DNA of 25,612 nt, taken from NCBI GenBank assembly GCA_964520785.1, contig CAZFQG010000079.1:1-25612 (forward strand), read 5' to 3'. The stretch is from CAZFQG01 sp964520785 (lineage in GTDB: Bacteria > Planctomycetota > Planctomycetia > Pirellulales > Thermoguttaceae). Positions 22,482 to 25,612 of the stretch are shown piece by piece; within the stretch, counting starts at the first letter, position 1; every line of letters starts with the position of its first letter. The notes beneath the pieces were generated by a model. It did not search any database, was not told where the DNA came from, and saw only the letters and a list, made by a program, of their open reading frames with translations. The position numbers and the translations under genes are program-made.

Positions 22482-24155
22482 ATGTTCAGCACGATTCACC
22501 TTCAAAATCGCCTCGTGGCTGTTTTCATATTTCCGTTCCTTCTGGGTTTCGCGTGTGCCCGGGGGGATGTCATTGAAACATCGCGCCTGCTAAGGTCCGT
22601 GGACGATTGGGCGTTTTTCGGCACCTGGTCGATCGCGGAGGGAGTACTGTCCCAGGCGGATGCCTCGGGGCAGCGGTACGCGTTCTATCGTGACGGAGCG
22701 TTTGGCGACGTGACGATGGAAGTGTCGTTTCGCGTCAGGAGCGAAGGGGACGGCGTCCAGGCGGCGGGAATGATTCTCCGCTCGTCGGATTCCGAGAACG
22801 CGGTCTTCGTCCATTTCGACACGAGGAACGACCAGGTCATCCTCTTCCGGCGGGACATGTGGCTGCCGGAGAGCGAGATCGCGAGAAAGACGAATGTCCC
22901 TCTCGAACCGGACCAATGGTACCGTGCCACCGTCGAGGCGGCCGGCGAAGCGATTCACGTTTCCATCGACGGGACTCGTATTCTTTCCGCGACGGACGGC
23001 TCGAATCGCGGCGGTCTGTGCGGGGTCTACACGAGCCAGGGGGCCGTTGACTTCAAGGATATGCGGATCGATGCACAGCCGCGGGCTCTGGCAAGCCCGT
23101 GGAAGGAGGCTTCCTCGCACGCCTGCGACGTTCCTCGCGATCAGGCCATCGCTGAAATTCTTGACGTCAAGGTCCTCGCTCGGGACCGTTACGTCGGCTG
23201 GCCCAGCGTGGCGTGCGGAAAGGACGGTGCCTTGATGGCCGTCTATTCCGGCGACCGCGATGCCCACGTCTGCGAGAAGGGGAAAGTGCGGCTCATCCGA
23301 AGCGCCGACGGAGGCAAGACCTGGACCAATCCGGAGACGGTGATCGACTTGCCGATTGACGACCGCGACTCGGGAATCATCCAGACCAAGACCGGCGCGT
23401 GGCTGGTGACCTGGTTCACCGGCCCCCCCTACCACACCGAATTGCAGGGAGTCTACGCCACCCGCTCGACCGACGGCGGGAGGAACTGGAGCAAGCCGAT
23501 AAACACCCACGTCAGCGCCCCGCATGGACCGATTCAACTCAAGGACGGACGGCTCCTTTATATCGGCCAACGGCCCCATTGTTCGCATGTGCAGCCGTAC
23601 AACTACAACGGACCGCCGAAGGACTCACCCTATCAGGTGTCGCTGGCCGAATCGGCCGATGACGGCAAGACCTGGCGGGTCCTTTGTGATTTTCCCGTCC
23701 CGGAGGATGGGATGATGCTCTCCTTCGACGAGCCGCACCTCGTGGAGACGGCCGACGGAACGATCGTCGCCATGTTCCGCGACTGCAATCCGCCGGACCA
23801 ATTGTGGCAATCGGAAAGCCGCGACGGCGGGAAGACGTGGAGCAAACCCTGGCGGACCCCCATTGAAGGTCACCCGCCCCACCTGCTCCGGCTGGAGGAC
23901 GACACGCTCGTCGTGGTCTACGCGCGGCGCCGACCCCCATTTAGCGAGTGCGCGTGCATCAGCCGCGACGGTGGGAAGACATGGGACGTCGAGAACGAAG
24001 TCCTCCTCGCCAGGGGATTCTCCGGCGACATCGGCTACCCCGCCAGCGCCCAGCTCCCGGACGGGTCGATTTGGACCGTCTATTATCAGGCGGCGCGGCC
24101 CGGCGAGCATCCGTCCTTGATGGGAACGCATTGGCGACTGCGCGATAAGGAATAA
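22482..24155 (+). CDS. Secreted LamG-like/Asp-box (sialidase-fold) two-domain protein
   Basis: 557 residues. A signal peptide (about 1-27, hydrophobic stretch LVAVFIFPFLLGFACA) is followed by a LamG/DUF1080-like jelly roll (about 40-197; FFGTWSIAEGVLSQAD, DVTMEVSFRVRSEG, DQWYRATVEAAGEAIHVSIDG). Then comes a BNR propeller (about 225-555) with five Asp boxes at 274-281, 329-336, 391-398, 446-453 and 494-501. As with the first Asp-box gene, a clear (F/Y)RIP motif is missing, so sialidase activity is not proven. The jelly roll may be a carbohydrate-binding accessory. The ATG at 22482 has AAGGAGA just upstream. About 160 bp separate it from the lipoprotein gene, and it is convergent with the XylR-type regulator gene. 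It is probably part of the same glycan-use locus. Confidence 0.85.
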   Translation: MFSTIHLQNRLVAVFIFPFLLGFACARGDVIETSRLLRSVDDWAFFGTWSIAEGVLSQADASGQRYAFYRDGAFGDVTMEVSFRVRSEGDGVQAAGMILRSSDSENAVFVHFDTRNDQVILFRRDMWLPESEIARKTNVPLEPDQWYRATVEAAGEAIHVSIDGTRILSATDGSNRGGLCGVYTSQGAVDFKDMRIDAQPRALASPWKEASSHACDVPRDQAIAEILDVKVLARDRYVGWPSVACGKDGALMAVYSGDRDAHVCEKGKVRLIRSADGGKTWTNPETVIDLPIDDRDSGIIQTKTGAWLVTWFTGPPYHTELQGVYATRSTDGGRNWSKPINTHVSAPHGPIQLKDGRLLYIGQRPHCSHVQPYNYNGPPKDSPYQVSLAESADDGKTWRVLCDFPVPEDGMMLSFDEPHLVETADGTIVAMFRDCNPPDQLWQSESRDGGKTWSKPWRTPIEGHPPHLLRLEDDTLVVVYARRRPPFSECACISRDGGKTWDVENEVLLARGFSGDIGYPASAQLPDGSIWTVYYQAARPGEHPSLMGTHWRLRDKE

Positions 24156-24197
24156 TCGAATCGCGGCCCGTTGAGCGACGATTGCGCGACATCGGCG

Positions 24198-25355
24198 TCA
24201 ATTCGTTGCCCGCGAGCGACGAAACTCGGAGGGGGATAACCCGGTCAGTCGCTGAAACACGATACGGAAACGCCGCGGTTCGCTGAAACCGCAGGCTCGG
24301 CTGATTTCTTGAAGCTGCGGTTTCTTGGGGTCCAAGAGCATCTTCTTCGCGAGTTCCACGCGGAGGCGGGAGATATAATCGTGGGGGGTACAGTTCAGGC
24401 ATTGCTGGAACTGATAGTAGAGGTACCGGCGCGACACGTCGAGGTGCCTCTCCAGGGCTCCGATTCCGAAACTCCGGTCGAGATTCGCCTTGATATACTT
24501 CACCGCCTCGGCAACATGGGGATTCTCGATGGCGTCGACGGCGGTCGATTGTCGCGAGACCACCCCCTTGGGCGGAACCAACACGCTCCGTGCCCCTTTT
24601 CTACCATGCATCAGCCGATCCAATAGCGCCGCCGCCTCGTATCCCTCGCGGCGGGAATCGCGCGCGACACTCGTGATCGGGATGTCGCTGAACTCACAGG
24701 CGACCTCATCGTTATCCACGCCGATGATCGCGACCTCCTTGGGGACGTCCAGGCCCATTCGCATGCACACTTCCAGTACCATCCTCGCGCGGAAATCGTG
24801 GACCGCCATGATTCCCACCGGCCGTTTCAGTGTCGCGAGCCACGGTTCCAGTTGCCTTTCCCACCCGACCCAATACTCGTTCTTGAAGAACCGCGGCGCT
24901 TCCAGCACGGAACACTCGCCCCCGCCCTCCCTAATCCGCTCGACGAAACCCGACTGCCGCTGCTTGGAGTACCAGGCGTTTTTCTGCCCATAGTAGCCGA
25001 ACCGCTTGAAACCGCGTTCCAACAGGTGCGCCGCCGCCAGCCGGCCGACCTCCTCCTGGTCGACCATCACGCAGGGGAAGCCGCCGTCGCGCAGATGTCC
25101 GGAGGTGTTCACGACCGGCACACCAAACGCCTTCGCGATCTCCACCTCGCGCTTCGTCCGCAGCGGCGCGATAATCCCGTCGCCGGACCACCCGACCAGG
25201 CTGGTAATGGAGGCGGTGAAGTTCTCGAAGTTTCTGTCGAAGGTCCAGTTCCCCAGTTCGGCGACGTAATCGGTGATGCCCTGAAGGACCTGTCCTTCAT
25301 GCTGCCGCAACACCGCGAAGAGCAAGGCGACTCTTTTGTTCTTTCCACTCGCCAC
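24198..25355 (-). CDS. XylR-type regulator: periplasmic-binding-like domain plus AraC HTH
   Basis: Sugar-responsive activator of the XylR family, 385 residues. The N-terminal LacI/PBP-like effector domain (about 7-275) includes VMVDQEEVGRLAAAHLLERGFKRFGYYG, GIMAVHDFRARMVLEVCMRMGLDVPKEVAIIGVDNDEVAC and PPKGVVSRQST, typical of the family. An AraC-type double HTH (about 283-382) follows, with RYLYYQFQQCLNCTPHDYISRLRVELAKKMLLD and ISRACGFSEPRRFRIVFQRLTGLSPSEFR. The start is probably GTG at 25355, with GGGAG seven bases upstream; the frame extends to another GTG at 25388, which lacks a ribosome binding site. It is transcribed towards the second Asp-box gene and is likely to regulate the sugar locus. 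The inducer is unknown. Confidence 0.9.
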   Translation of the reverse strand: MASGKNKRVALLFAVLRQHEGQVLQGITDYVAELGNWTFDRNFENFTASITSLVGWSGDGIIAPLRTKREVEIAKAFGVPVVNTSGHLRDGGFPCVMVDQEEVGRLAAAHLLERGFKRFGYYGQKNAWYSKQRQSGFVERIREGGGECSVLEAPRFFKNEYWVGWERQLEPWLATLKRPVGIMAVHDFRARMVLEVCMRMGLDVPKEVAIIGVDNDEVACEFSDIPITSVARDSRREGYEAAALLDRLMHGRKGARSVLVPPKGVVSRQSTAVDAIENPHVAEAVKYIKANLDRSFGIGALERHLDVSRRYLYYQFQQCLNCTPHDYISRLRVELAKKMLLDPKKPQLQEISRACGFSEPRRFRIVFQRLTGLSPSEFRRSRATN

Positions 25356-25388
25356 TGACGACTCCCGTTCTCGACCAAACTCCCCCAC

Positions 25389-25612
25389 CCAGCGCTTTGA
25401 CGGAATGCGACCATCCGCCGCGCCGCGACGTCCATTATTTCACCTGGCGGTCGCTCGGAAAACCTATCCAAAAGGCAATGCACGATACGGCTCTATTTTG
25501 CACGAAAAAGCGCTTGCCTTCCAGAGGTGCCGGAGATCATACTTGCGGTATCGAACCATTATCTTTCGTGGTTTTTCGGGCCGCTCATCGGGTGGCCGGA
25601 CATGTTTTGTCA
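25389..25612. other. Upstream region of the XylR-type gene
   Basis: No gene is seen between the regulator start and the right edge. It should hold the regulator promoter. An AAGCGCTT palindrome at 25508-25515 and an AGCGCT nearer the gene (about 25396-25401) resemble LacI/AraC-type operator cores, but they are short. Confidence 0.3.

Noticed and set aside
22590..23588. 332-codon frame on the minus strand inside the second Asp-box gene
   Set aside because: Antisense shadow; the sense strand encodes a signal peptide, LamG-like domain and Asp boxes in order.

Overview
The window looks like a piece of a chromosome from a Planctomycetota bacterium, probably an anaerobic or facultatively fermentative lineage. 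The evidence is the set of families found together. There is a C-terminal piece of a DUF1559 pseudopilin-like protein beside a small carboxypeptidase-regulatory-type lipoprotein. There is a secreted LamG protein with dockerin-like repeats and a PEP-CTERM tail, a XylR-type AraC regulator, and a Tat-exported sugar-isomerase-like TIM barrel. GTG and TTG starts are frequent and the DNA is GC-rich. The assignment is by family content only and was not tested by phylogeny. I see no rRNA, tRNA, CRISPR array or insertion sequence.

Layout. 1-2674 (+): the end of a CpaF/TadA ATPase, then TadB and TadC, the motor and inner-membrane platform of a Tad/Flp pilus. 2875-3333 (+): nucleoside diphosphate kinase. 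3341-4045 (-): FCD-type GntR regulator with a recognisable promoter. 4262-9564 (-): a tight four-gene operon read as NuoF-like flavoprotein, [FeFe] hydrogenase, NuoE-like subunit, then a two-pore-segment-type K+ channel. The first three make a soluble NAD(P)-linked, possibly electron-bifurcating hydrogenase. 10034-11143 (-): SBF/BASS-like transporter. 11728-12120 (+): single-domain response regulator. 12142-13038 (-): Tat-exported TIM-barrel isomerase/epimerase-like protein. 13230-15610 (+): unknown membrane protein, leucyl/phenylalanyl-tRNA-protein transferase (aat), and an EamA-type transporter in a compact run. 15621-16856 (-): DegT-family PLP aminotransferase.

17082-25355 is the most accessory-looking part: a carbohydrate-type locus. 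It starts with a GntR/LacI hybrid (AraR-like) regulator, followed at once by a secreted Asp-box beta-propeller. Next come the LamG/dockerin-like/PEP-CTERM protein, a broken DUF1559 gene, a lipoprotein, a second secreted Asp-box protein fused to a LamG-like domain, and a convergent XylR/AraC regulator. My inference is that the two regulators sense a sugar and control the secreted proteins. The substrate cannot be read from the sequence.

The most unusual structure is just upstream of the GntR/LacI regulator. A strong sigma70-type promoter is followed by a 12-codon leader ORF with its own ribosome binding site. The leader lies across a perfect 15-bp-arm inverted repeat and ends in an ATGA overlap with the regulator start. 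It could be an operator, a translational-coupling leader, or both. Other points of interest are the K+ channel in the hydrogenase operon and the altered L1 motif of the hydrogenase.
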